DNA from: Otatea glauca
Lineage: Eukaryota > Streptophyta > Magnoliopsida > Poales > Poaceae
NCBI GenBank assembly: GCA_036346275.1
Contig: CM070722.1
Span: forward strand, 22,839,336 to 22,903,335
Length of the DNA stretch: 64,000 nt
Direction: 5' to 3'
The position numbers and the translations under genes are program-made. This document shows, one piece after another, positions 46,089-56,105 of this stretch; position 1 is the stretch's first letter, and each line of letters begins with the position of its first letter. A model generated the notes under the pieces. That model was given only the letters and a program-made list of their open reading frames with translations. It was not told the origin of the DNA and did not search any database.

Positions 46089-46751
46089 ATGCTGCAGCTG
46101 TTGGGAGGCTTTGATCATCCTATCTATCGTGGTACCAACTGGATCGTGAACGGAAAAATAAGAGGGTCAATCTGCAAGGTCACGGTCTACGCCAGGGAGA
46201 ACACCATCAGGAACCATCCCGTCCACATTTCAACGAGGAGATCCACGTTTGAGTTTGGGATCCAGGATACTGCCCGTCTTGCACTTCGTCGCCTTGCCAG
46301 TGACTACGCTTCAGAGTTGGAGTCCACTGTATTCAAGTATCATCCCAATGGAAGCACTGTCACTAAGGATAGGATCAAGGGGGAGGAAGATGCCACCGTC
46401 GTCCACCTAGCACGTTTTGCTTCAGCACAGGAGACCCTCACGAAGACTACGAACCAGGAGCTTATGGAGGTATATGAAGCATTGGAGAAGGCCGAAAAGG
46501 ATCTTCGGGAGTCTAGGAGGATGGCTTCTGAGAGGATAGCCGAGCTGGAGGAGGCTCTCTACCTGAGGGAGGAGGCAGCTGAGCTGGAGGAGTCTGAGGA
46601 GGATACAAAGGAGCTTGTGCCAGAGCCGGAGAGTCAAGGATCAATGTCATCCAACGAGACCCCCGGTCATTGGAACAAGTTTGCCCCGATGCCGCGTCAT
46701 CCGCCGCAGTGTCCACCTGGAGGCCCGCATCCACAATGGCTTAGTGACTAG
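46089..46751 (+). CDS. Extra ORF upstream of gag in the chromovirus (unknown function)
   Basis: A 220-codon frame from ATG 46089 to TAG 46751, without interruption. Residues 1-100 look globular (GGFDHPIYRG, CKVTVYARENTIRN, RSTFEFGIQDTARLALRRLA, FKYHPNG). Residues 115-170 are Glu/Lys/Arg-rich and predict a coiled coil (EVYEALEKAEKDLRES, SERIAELEEALYLREEAAEL). The tail is acidic then Pro-rich (ESEEDTKELVPEPES, PPQCPPGGPHP). No known gag, pol or zinc-knuckle motif is present. Extra frames before gag (orf0) have been described in some rice gypsy elements, and this may be one. It is the only sizeable intact frame in an otherwise broken element; it may start slightly upstream. Confidence 0.6.
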   Translation: MLQLLGGFDHPIYRGTNWIVNGKIRGSICKVTVYARENTIRNHPVHISTRRSTFEFGIQDTARLALRRLASDYASELESTVFKYHPNGSTVTKDRIKGEEDATVVHLARFASAQETLTKTTNQELMEVYEALEKAEKDLRESRRMASERIAELEEALYLREEAAELEESEEDTKELVPEPESQGSMSSNETPGHWNKFAPMPRHPPQCPPGGPHPQWLSD

Positions 46752-47144
46752 GTAGAGTCTTGAGTTTAGTAGTAGTGACTCAAATGTTCGAGTCGCATAA
46801 GTTTGAGTTTAAAGTTTTGCCATTAGTCGATTAGAGATGCTTGTTTAACTTAATGAAAGTTTTTATGGTCTTTTTGAGTGCGCAGTTTTCGTTGCATTGC
46901 CCTTAGGCACTTGTGAGTAGCCATACCAAGTATTAAATAAAGATTAATATATTTAGAGTTTGAGTTAAAGCTTTTCCCCCACATAAGATCTTATATTACT
47001 TATCTATGATATTTCCCTCTTTTCTCTAAACCTTGGAGTAATCAGCAGATGGTTTAGACTCGCGGAAACATCGAAGCTAGTGGAAGCCGTCAGAACAAGA
47101 ACCAGAATGAGTCGTCAATTCCTCAAGCAGCGCCACCAGTTGAC

Positions 47145-48075
47145 ATGAGTAACTTTGGAGCCTTTCTTGCTGCACAAACTCAACTTATGCAAACCATGAT
47201 GCAGCAAATGCAGCATTTCACAAATCAATCAGTGGCCAACAAAGCAAATCAAGCTCCTAATAATGGGAACCATCTATTCTCGAAGCTGTCAGACTTCACG
47301 AGGACCCGTCTGCCAACTTTTTCTGGGAATGCTAACCCAATTGAGGCTGACGATTGGCTGAGGACAATTGAGAGAATGTTGCATATCACCCAGTTTGAGG
47401 AAAATGAGAAGGTGCTCTATGCTTCTCATCAACTAGAAGGCACAGCTGCTGAATGGCGGGAGAATTACTGCGCATCACAGGAGAACCCACAAGAGGTCAC
47501 TTGGGAAGAATTTTCTGCCGCTTTTCGTCAGTATCATGTTCCTGAAGGTGTCATAGACTTAAAGAAGGAAGAATTTAGAGCCATCAAGCAGGGAGGCCAG
47601 TCTGTGGCAGACTACCTGAACCGGTTTACTCAGCTTGCTCACTATGCACCTGAAGATGTAGCGACTGATAAGGCAAGACAATCCTGCTTCATGAAAGGAT
47701 TGAATTCAGGATTGCAGGTTGGGTTAATCACCCATATTTTCCTGATTTTCAAGAACTGGTGAACCCTTATTCTAGAAGACAAGTGCAAAGATTTAGATGA
47801 CAACCGCAAGCGCAGGATAGCACAACAAGGAGCTCGCCAAGGCCAGCAAAAATTGAGGGTTGCACCACAGCAGTTTGTTAGGTTTCAGCCCAAGGCAATT
47901 TTCAAGACGCCTTCTTCCGCATCTCGCCCGAGTGGCCAGAATTTTTAGACACCTGTTCAGATCAATAACGCCTCAGGAGGAAATCAACAGTCAGCAGTCA
48001 GGCGCTGTTTTATCTACAATGAGCTAGGACATTTCACCAATAACTATCCCAAGAGAGGAGGTGTTACGCCTATTC
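47145..48075 (+). pseudogene. Chromovirus Gag with damaged zinc knuckle
   Basis: From ATG 47145 the frame gives a Gln/Met-rich start and then the retrotransposon capsid domain: FSGNANPIEADDWLRTIERM, FEENEKVLYASHQLEGTAAE, WEEFSAAFRQYHVPEGVIDL, EEFRAIKQGGQSVADYLNRF, CFMKGLNSGL. A frameshift with stop at about 47760 follows and another stop at about 47948. The zinc knuckle at 48006-48053 reads CFIYNELGHFTNNY, with the second and fourth ligands changed from Cys to Tyr. Gag forms the particle and binds RNA. Translation may begin upstream near 47050, where the reading is interrupted by a stop. Confidence 0.9.
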
Positions 48076-48089
48076 GCTTCAACCTTGGA

Positions 48090-48540
48090 TCTACGCCGAC
48101 CAAGATGATTGCATCAGGAGGAAACCGTGGATCTGTTCAATCTGGAGCTATGACTCAAGCCACGGTGAGGGGTCGTGTTAATCATATCATGAATGATGAA
48201 GCTCAGGAAGAATTGGATGCCGTACTAGGTAAGTTTCTAGTTAATTTAGTACCTGCTATAGTTCTATTCGATTCTAGAGCTTCGCATTTCTTTATTTCTC
48301 AAGATTTTGCTGCTGGGAATGGGTTAGAAGTGATGAACCTTAAATGCATGCTTTTGGTCCAATCCCTTGGATCAGAACTGCGATCTAACCTAGGATGTAT
48401 GGTAGTTAAGATGCTCATGAAGGGAGTAGAGTTCCTAGCGAACCTTATTATCTTGGATACTCAATAATTAGATGTTATCCTTGGAATGGATTGGCTGTCT
48501 AAGCACAAGGTTGTGCTGGATTGTGGTAGAAGATTAGTGT
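48090..48540 (+). pseudogene. Chromovirus aspartic protease
   Basis: The active site reads LFDSRASHFF at about 48265-48295, where gypsy proteases have DSGAS: Gly to Arg by one G to A change. Downstream LDVILGMDWLSKHKVVLDC, split by a stop at about 48465, completes the fold. The upstream VRGRVNHIM segment is the usual Gag-protease junction of chromoviruses. The protease would cleave the polyprotein. Confidence 0.85.
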
Positions 48541-48543
48541 CAA

Positions 48544-49966
48544 TTGAACCCAAAAGGTGAAAGAGTGGAAGTTCAAGCAACTGCCGTTCGCAATGGTCAG
48601 ATGATGGTTAATAGTGCTAAAGCAGTCAGCATTGAAGAAGTGCTAGTTGTTAATGAATATTCAGATGTTTTTCCTGAAGATTTACCTGGAATGCCACCTG
48701 ATCGAGATATTGAGTTCGTGATTGAATTGATGCCTGGTACAACCCCAATAGCGAAGAGTTTGTACCGGATGCCTACGGATGAGTTGGTAGAAATGAAGAA
48801 ACAGATTGAGGAGTTGTTACAAAAAGGTTTTGTGAGGCCAAGTTCGTCGCCATGGGGAGCACCTGTTTTGTTTGTTCGGAAGAAAGATGGAAGCATGAGA
48901 ATGTGCATTGATTACCGAGCTCTAAATGAAGTGACAATAAAGAATAAGTATCCGCTACCCAGGATAGATGATTTGTTTGATCAATTAAGAGGAGCTGGAT
49001 TTTCTCCAAGATAGACCTTCAATCAGGATATCATCTGTTAAAGATTCGCGTAGAGGACGTGCCCAAGACATCATTTTCAACAAGATATGGACACTATGAG
49101 TTCACAGTCATGTCATTTGGATTGACAAATGCTCCTGCATATTTTATGAACTTGATGAATAAAGTTTTCATGGAATATTTGGATAAGTTTGTTGTCATAT
49201 TCATAGATGATATTATTGTCTACTCCAAGACAGAAGAAGATCATGCCACACATATGAGGCTGGTTCTTGAAAAGCTTTGAGAGCAGCAATTATATGCGAA
49301 ATTTAGTACGTGTGATGTCTAGAAAAAGAAAGTGGAATTTCTTGGTCATGTTATGACTGCTAAAGGTATTGCAGTCGACCCTAGTAAAGTTGAGGCAGTA
49401 TTGCACTGGGAACAGCCGAAGTTGATGACTCAGATTTGCAGTTTTCTTGGAATGACAGGCTATTACCGTTGATTCATTGTAGGATTCTCAATAATTGCTA
49501 GACCCCTTACTCAGTTGTTCAAGAAGGAGAAGAAATTTGCATGGACACCAGATTGTGAGAAGAGTTTTCAAGAATTAAAGAGAAGGTTAATATCAGCACC
49601 AGTATTAGTGTTGCAGATATTCAGACCAGTTTTGATATTTATTGTGATGCTTCGCGTCAAGGACTTGGATATGTGCTAATACAGAATGTTAAGGTTGTTC
49701 CATATGCATCAAGGCAGTTGAGGCCACATGAGAATTACCCGACGCACGATTTGGAATTAGCTGCAGTAGTGCATGCTTTGAAGATATGGCGTCACTATCT
49801 TATTGGAAATCGCTGTGAAGTATACATAGACCATAAGAGTTTAAAGTATATTTTCACGCAGTCAGACCTGAACATGAGGCAGAGAAGATGGTTAGAGTTA
49901 ATCAAGGATTATAACCTGGGAATTCATTATCACCCTGGGAAGGCTAATGTGGTAGCATGTTAGTGT
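48544..49966 (+). pseudogene. Chromovirus reverse transcriptase and RNase H
   Basis: RT blocks in order: [76 protein letters not shown]. After a frameshift at about 49010 come [20 protein letters not shown] and the catalytic [13 protein letters not shown] (FIDD at 49200-49211). Stops follow at 49278, 49320 and 49472. RNase H appears from 49673 ([52 protein letters not shown]). Key aspartates are present, but at least five interruptions make it non-functional. Confidence 0.92.
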
Positions 49967-50039
49967 AGAAGCAGAAAGAGTTACAGTGGTAGCATGTTAG
50001 TGCAGAAGGATCAATCTGAGTTATGCAAAGATTTTCAGA

Positions 50040-51525
50040 AACTGAGGCTGGAAGTGGTACCAAAAGGGTTTTTAGCTACCCTAGAGGTAAAGACAACCTT
50101 GGAGGATCAAATTAGAGAAGAGCAGAAAGATGATGCCAAAATTAAAGATGGATGAAGGTAAAGTGAAGAATTTTACTTTGGATGAGCAAGGAACCTTATG
50201 GATGAAAGGTCGGATTTGTGTGCCAAATAAAAAGGAATTAAAGCAATTAATTCTTGAAGAAGCTCATGGCTCGAAGTACTCTATTCATCCAGGGAGTGCA
50301 AAGATGTACCAGGATCTGAAGGTAAGATTTTGGTGGCCTAACATGAAGCATGAAGTTGCCGAGCATGTCGCTTTGTGTGATATATGCGAGAGAGTGAAGG
50401 CAATGCATCATAGACAAGTAGGGTTGTTGCAACCATTGAAAGTACCTGAATGGAAGTGGTAGGAAATCAGTATGGATTTTATTACCGGTTTGCCTAGAAC
50501 CCAGAGTGGATATGATTCAATACGGGTCATAATTGATCACATGACCAAAGTTGCCCATTTCATACCCGTAAAGACCACATATTCAGGAGATCGTTTGGCA
50601 AAATTATATATGTCAAGGATTGTGTGTTTGCATGGAGTACCGACGAAAATAGTGTCAGACAGAGGTACGCAATTTACCTCAAGATTCTGGAATAAGTTGC
50701 ATGAAGCAATGGGAACTACTTTGAATTTGATCTGACTTATAATCCTCAAACAGATGGTCAAACTGAGAGAGTTAATCAGATTTTAGAAGATATGTTGAGA
50801 GCTTGTGCTTTAGCTTATGCCGCATCGTGGGATAAATGTTTGTCGTATGCTGAGTTTAGCTATAATAACAGTTATCAGGCCAGTTTGCAAATGTCACTGT
50901 TTGAAGCCTTGTATGGTCGATCATGTCGTACCCCGCTAAATTGGAATGAGACGGGGGAGCATATGGTATTTGGACCAGATATTTTAATGAAAGCCGAACA
51001 GCAAATCATCATGATTAGAGAAAGGTTGAAGACTACTTAGTCAAGGCAGAAGAGTTATACTGATAATCGCCACCAAGAGTTGAGTTTTGAACCTGGTGAT
51101 TTCGTATATCTCAGAGTAACCCCTCTTAAGGGAGTAAAAAGGTTTCATGCCAAAGGGAAGCTTGCACTAAGATATGTTGGTCCGTTTGAAATATTGAGTC
51201 ACAGAGGAGAGGTTGCATATCAGTTGGAGATGCCGCAGTCGTTGGCAGGAGTGCATGATGTATTCCATGTGTCTCAGTTGAAGAAGTGTCTTCGAGTGCC
51301 CGCAGAATAGACGCCTTTAGAGCCAATTGATCTGCAAGAAGACCTAACCTACAAGGAGTAGCCAATCAAGATTCTGGATGTAGCAGATCGCAGAACCGGA
51401 AGCAAGTCAGTGCGTTTCTGCAGAGTGAAGTGGAGCAATCATTCCGAGAGCGAGGCTACATGGGAGCGTCAGGAGGATCTAAACTTAGAATTTCCAAACC
51501 TATTCCTTAGTCAACCCTAAATCTT
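50040..51525 (+). pseudogene. Chromovirus integrase with C-terminal chromodomain
   Basis: The HHCC zinc-binding region (EEAHGSKYSIHPGSAKMY, VALCDICERVKAMH) is at 50260-50400. A stop replaces Trp near 50460. The core has MDFITGLP (first Asp, 50472), VSDRGTQFTSRFW (second Asp, about 50656) and, after a frameshift at 50733, the QTDGQTERVNQ block with the Glu. Then come LYGRSCRTPLNW, FEPGDFVYLRVTPL and HDVFHVSQLKKCLR. The tail (IKILD, CRVKWSNHSESEATWERQED) is a chromodomain, thought to guide integration to heterochromatin. Stops occur near 51038, 51308 and 51358. Confidence 0.92.
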
Positions 51526-51542
51526 GGGGTCGAGATTCCGTT

Positions 51543-51555
51543 AAGGGGGGAGGTT
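51543..51555 (+). other. Polypurine tract of the chromovirus
   Basis: AAGGGGGGAGGTT immediately precedes the TGTAACATCC start of the 3' LTR and primes plus-strand DNA synthesis. Confidence 0.88.
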
Positions 51556-54500
51556 TGTAACATCCGAAATTTTGCTTTTATTGAATTTAGTATAATTTTT
51601 CTTTGTTACTGAATTTCTGAGGTTTCATTTAATTCATTTTGGAATTTTTAATAAAGCCTTTTGCTATATTTTAATTACTCAGAGAAAAGTATTAATGATC
51701 TTTGGTTGGAAATATTTTGTTTGAGTTCCAAATGTTCCAAAGTATTTTGTGGAATTTTTTGGGATTTTTCCTGATTTTTTTGCTATGTATTATGGCTTTA
51801 TCTATTTATCTAAATTATTTTAATTCAAAAAATGTTTTAAAAATTGGATGAATAGAGTTGGGCCGAAACCCACCTGGTCCGGCCCATTTCTTCGCGTAGC
51901 ACAGCTGGCGCAGCCCGCCCCGTCGAATCCTAGCCGCGCGACCGTTGGATTTTGATCTAATGGCTGTGATCGTGCCGCGTCGCCGCTTGCTGCCAGCCAT
52001 TCGATCAGATCTACGTGGACGTCCGTGATCGCGCCACGTTGGCTCGTCCGAATCCGCCGCACCGCCATATCCTGTGAGATTCAAAATTCATTTCCGCGCC
52101 CTACACGGAAGCCGAGGGTCCTATTCAATGCGTCGCCGCCACCCCTGTGTCACGCACGTCCAGACTCATCTGTAGCCCTAGCGTGCACATCCCGATCCAC
52201 TGCCATTCGCCCGCAAAAGCTTTCCATCGTTGCGCTTGGTGCCACCGTGAGTTTTTGCCTCATTTCGCCACTGTCGGTCTGCTTCTACCATCACCAAGGT
52301 CACCGGAGTGTCGCCCTCACCTAGCCACGTCGAACCGAGGAGGAAGCATCCCTGGAGTCACCCCAGGATGTCGTCGACCGTGTTGTCGTCCTCGTCTTCG
52401 GCAAGCCTTCACCGTTGTACGCCATCACTGAGCACCGAAGCTTGAGGACTATTGGATCTGCAACCAGCGGTAAGGATCAAGCCACATCGTCTCATCTACA
52501 GTAAACAACTCCGTCAACCTTAGCCGTTAGATTTTAATAGTGCGATTCGAATCTCGCCGTGTCATCATCTTTTGCTTCGCCTGCCGTCACTGTTGGATTC
52601 GCGCCGATCGGTGTAGATCGTGCCATGTGACCCTGCTTGTGTTGCTGTGTCGTTAGATCTGAGCCGTCGGATTCAAACCGAACGGTTGTGATCGCACCGC
52701 ACGCCATGCCAGTCCCATGCTGCCACGTGTCACGTAGAAACTGAGGCATCACCGCCGTCGGTGTCGCTGACGTCATCGCCTTTGATCTCCACCGTCCGAT
52801 CTAAAATGAACAGTCGAGATCATCGTCGTGGTGTGTTTAATCGCGTCCATTAAATCTGTGCCACGTGTCATTCATCCAAGGGTGCCACGTTTGAGCTTGC
52901 GTCAACTAGTGCATGGGCACAGTGCCACCGGTTCACTGTGGACCAGTGCCGGCCGTGGACCGAGTCCATATGCAGGTGACACGTGTCGCACCGTGGCTGT
53001 GCCGTATGTCAGCACCCGATTGGGCCACGTGTCCGCTAACGTCAGCTTGACATTATAAATTGTTTTTCTTTAAAAAATAATTAGCCAAAAAATCATATTT
53101 GTTGCTGATGTCAGCATGGCATCATAAATGCTATTTTCCAGTGTAAAAGTTATTTGGTTTTTCTATTTTTCAGAATTATCTTTTATTCCAAACTTTGAAT
53201 AGCTATATCTTTAGCATTTGAAGTCTGATTGAGGTGATTGCAGTTTTCAAAATTTTGTAAAATCATGCTTTGTTTAATGGTGAATTTTACTTAATTTGTG
53301 GAGTTTATATTGCTCTCTATACTTGCTATTTATTGTTTCTCGCTTGTTACGCGTAGACGTCGAGTTGCCCGGTGAGTTCGTGATTGAGGAGGCAACAACC
53401 GAGCAAGGTCCAGAGCAGGAGTCAAAGCTGTTTGAAGGCAAGTTGTGCTTTGATCATGTTGAACCTATGCTTTAAATATTATTTTGATTCAAAGTATTGC
53501 ATATTAATTCAAGTATCGTTGTATCAAATATGTTGGGATTAGTTATTTTCCACTTTGAGTTACATCCACCTTGTCATGTTGTAGGTCGTATTTCATTTGT
53601 CACCCTATAATATTTTAATACTAATTGGTAGCTATAATTGCCAATATGGTTGGTTAGAACACAAGTAGAATGCTTAGCCATGCAACGAGTCATCATTTTA
53701 TGTAAAAATGGTTAATCTTGCTTAATGATTATGGAACATGTTTATTAATGGTGTGTCGGTGTTGTCACACAATGTTGTTGTTGTTGTTGTTGATGGCATA
53801 TGGTGCATGATAATCAACTCGGTGGTAAAATGATTTAGACTGAGGCAAGTGGCATGTATTTGTGGCGGGCCAATGCGGCACTTAGGCGGTCGCATTGCTT
53901 TTTACGACAATGATTTGATCATGGTTATGATGATTTTTAGTTAGTCTTACCTTGATCAATTAAGGACTTAACCTTGCAAGAATTTGAACTGAGTCATTCA
54001 TAAAACCACATTTTTGTTGTGGGACAAACCTAGCTGATTAATTTTTTTATTCTAAACTTTTGTACTATTTATGGTAGTGTGAGGCCCGGGTAGTGGTAAC
54101 GAGTCCTCCCACGGGTGTGCTCACATGGCACAAGAGGGGGGCCCTGGATGTGGTAACTAGTCCCACTAGTGTTGAAACCTTAGCGGATAGTACTGGGTTT
54201 AGATAGGCATTGGAAATTCTTTGTTATAATCACTTGCCTTTGTGGTGTATTGTTGTATCTTGTGGGTAAAGTGTATAACCTCTGCAGAGTGTAAAACCTA
54301 TTCGGATAGCCATGCTCGCGGTATTAAGCATTGCTAAGAGATTACAGTCAAGGGTTAGGTTTTATTAAAAACAGATGGGGTATGGATGTGAAATGTGGAA
54401 TAAGGTAATGAGTTGGTTATTGATAAACAAATGGAAAAATGTATTATTGATATTATTTGTTTTACTGTCTTTCAATCTATTAATGCTATTCTTTTACAAA

Positions 54501-54977
54501 TGTTGTTTATGCAAATTAACCATGTCAGCCTATCCTTTGTAATAAGCCGTGCATATAGTATATTAGATTTGTATTCTGTGCGCAACTTGTTGAGTGCTTT
54601 ATGTACTCACCCCCTTGCAACAAAACATCACCAATTGGAGAAGAAGCAACGCCTACTTTTGAGGAAGAGTATCAGGAAGTGGCGAATAACTAGGGTGCGA
54701 ACCTTGTCAGTTGCCTGTGGCAAATTGAAGGGTTTCTACGCTTGTGTTTATTTCCGCTACTATTTATATACTTTCAGTCTTAGCCCTGCGAGGCGTATTC
54801 ATGTAAGGTTGACCATAAGTTCGTCGAATAGTTATTTTAATATTGAAGAAGTCTTTATTATGTTACCGTTAAGTATGATTGTGATATTCATCAATGTTGA
54901 GCTTGTGTGCACTAGCGTGATCCTAGAATAGTGCAGAATACACAGAGGGTCCGGATTTGCATATTCGGGTCCCGACA
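51556..54977 (+). mobile_element. 3' LTR of the chromovirus
   Basis: 3422 bp from TGTAACATCC to CGGGTCCCGACA, followed by the target duplication TGAAG. It is uninterrupted, so it is the reference for reconstructing the split 5' LTR. The middle is GC-rich with many 'ccgtcgg/ccgttag' phrases, the ends AT-rich. A 172-codon frame (54413-54931) lies in the U5-side part; in the 5' LTR the same frame is broken, so it is probably not a gene. Confidence 0.93.
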
Positions 54978-54982
54978 TGAAG

Positions 54983-56105
54983 CATCCCCAAAAGTGATCA
55001 ACTCATCACCGGGGGCTCGGACTAGGGAAGAGAACCAACGAGAGTCTCTGGTCATGTGACAAGAACAACTGGAGTCTACGATCCAAACCTCCCCTTCCCC
55101 ATCCTACAAACCTGGCCATTACAAAAGAGAGAGAGATGACTCAGTACTGGGATAAAGAGAAGATCTAGGAACTCAATATTGAACCAAACGACGCCTCAAA
55201 GTGCCAGCCACAGAAACAGAAGACTGGACTCTTGTCTCTCTGATGCTCTACTCTCACAAAACCAAAAGAAGTCCTAACAGAAGATCTGGGACGAGGAACT
55301 GGGTTGGCCTGCCGTCATGCAAAGGATGGACCATCCCAGTGAGACTACCAAAATTTCCTACCAAGAAACACTTCTCGCCGCTGATATATACCTCGATGGG
55401 AAGAACGAGGAATATCAAGAGGACGGCAGAGAAACTGACCATGAGCAGCTCAAGGACAAAAACTCGACTGAACAACATGAAAACTGAGTCCAGGTCGCTG
55501 CCCAAATACAGGCGACTCTCTATCTAGTCTAGAAACAGTGTGTGCCTTAGGAGCACTCAGACTCTAGGGAAGACCCTAAATACCCCTAAGAGCATGAACA
55601 CACTCACGCCTTGAGATCTTGGCGCGCTTGAAGCAAAAATCTACCAAATGTCCATCCTTCTGACAGAAGGTGCATGTATACTTTGCCTTACTAGAGGCAT
55701 AAGTAGCAGGAGGAGCAACCTTCTGATTAGAGATCACATGGACAACCCCAGCAGATCTAAACACTTTGGTACTCACCCTAGGAGATAACACGATCACACC
55801 ACTCTTGGAGCCACGCACAATGGTGGAAGGATGCGCCCAAGCGTGCTCGAAGTAGTCAAATCCTAGACCCTGATTAAATCGGTTAATCTTGGATTGGTAT
55901 AGAATAAGATTGAGCTTCTTCTTGCCTCCTACAAACTTCTTGAGAGTGCTCATGAGATACTCACGCTCCCGGAAGAAAGAGGCACATGAAGAACAGGGCA
56001 AAAGAGTGGGAAGAAGAACTAGGAAGAGAAGAACTACCAGCAAGTGCATATTTCTCCCTCAGCACGACTGCCACAACCTTGAAGGCCTCACAAGAAATAC
56101 AAGGG
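54983..56105 (-). pseudogene. Copy B Gag C-terminus with zinc knuckle, and protease
   Basis: The minus strand holds a CCHC knuckle CTFCQKDGHLVDFC (about 55640-55680) with all four ligands, inside an open stretch 55576-56049 that also reads FFREREYLMSTLKKFVGGKK and AWAHPSTIVRGSK. Downstream the protease site reads VWIVDSSCSCHMT (about 55045-55090), with DSG changed to DSS. Between them the frame is broken. The piece abuts the chromovirus insertion on one side and the solo LTR 56106-59830 on the other; AAGGG at 56101-56105 is that LTR's target duplication. Confidence 0.82.

Larger units (their letters stand above)
29025..54977 (+). mobile_element. Full-length Tekay-type chromovirus (Ty3/gypsy), interrupted
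   Basis: Starts TGTAACAGC at 29025 and ends CGGGTCCCGACA at 54977, flanked by the 5 bp duplication TGAAG (29020-29024, 54978-54982). It sits in copy B exactly where copy C reads uninterrupted (37600-37625). Removing the nested block 29583-42995 and its duplication leaves about 12.5 kb: LTRs of about 3.4 kb, iMet primer site, an extra ORF, gag, protease, RT, RNase H, integrase with chromodomain and PPT. Long LTRs plus chromodomain match the Del/Tekay clade. All enzymes carry stops or frameshifts. The LTRs differ at about 13 of the first 160 positions, so the insertion is old. Confidence 0.92.

Noticed and set aside
54413..54931. 172-codon open frame in the chromovirus 3' LTR
   Set aside because: The same frame in the 5' LTR (45249-45680) is broken by a shift, it lies in the U5-side part of the LTR and has no protein likeness; its length fits chance in AT-rich sequence.
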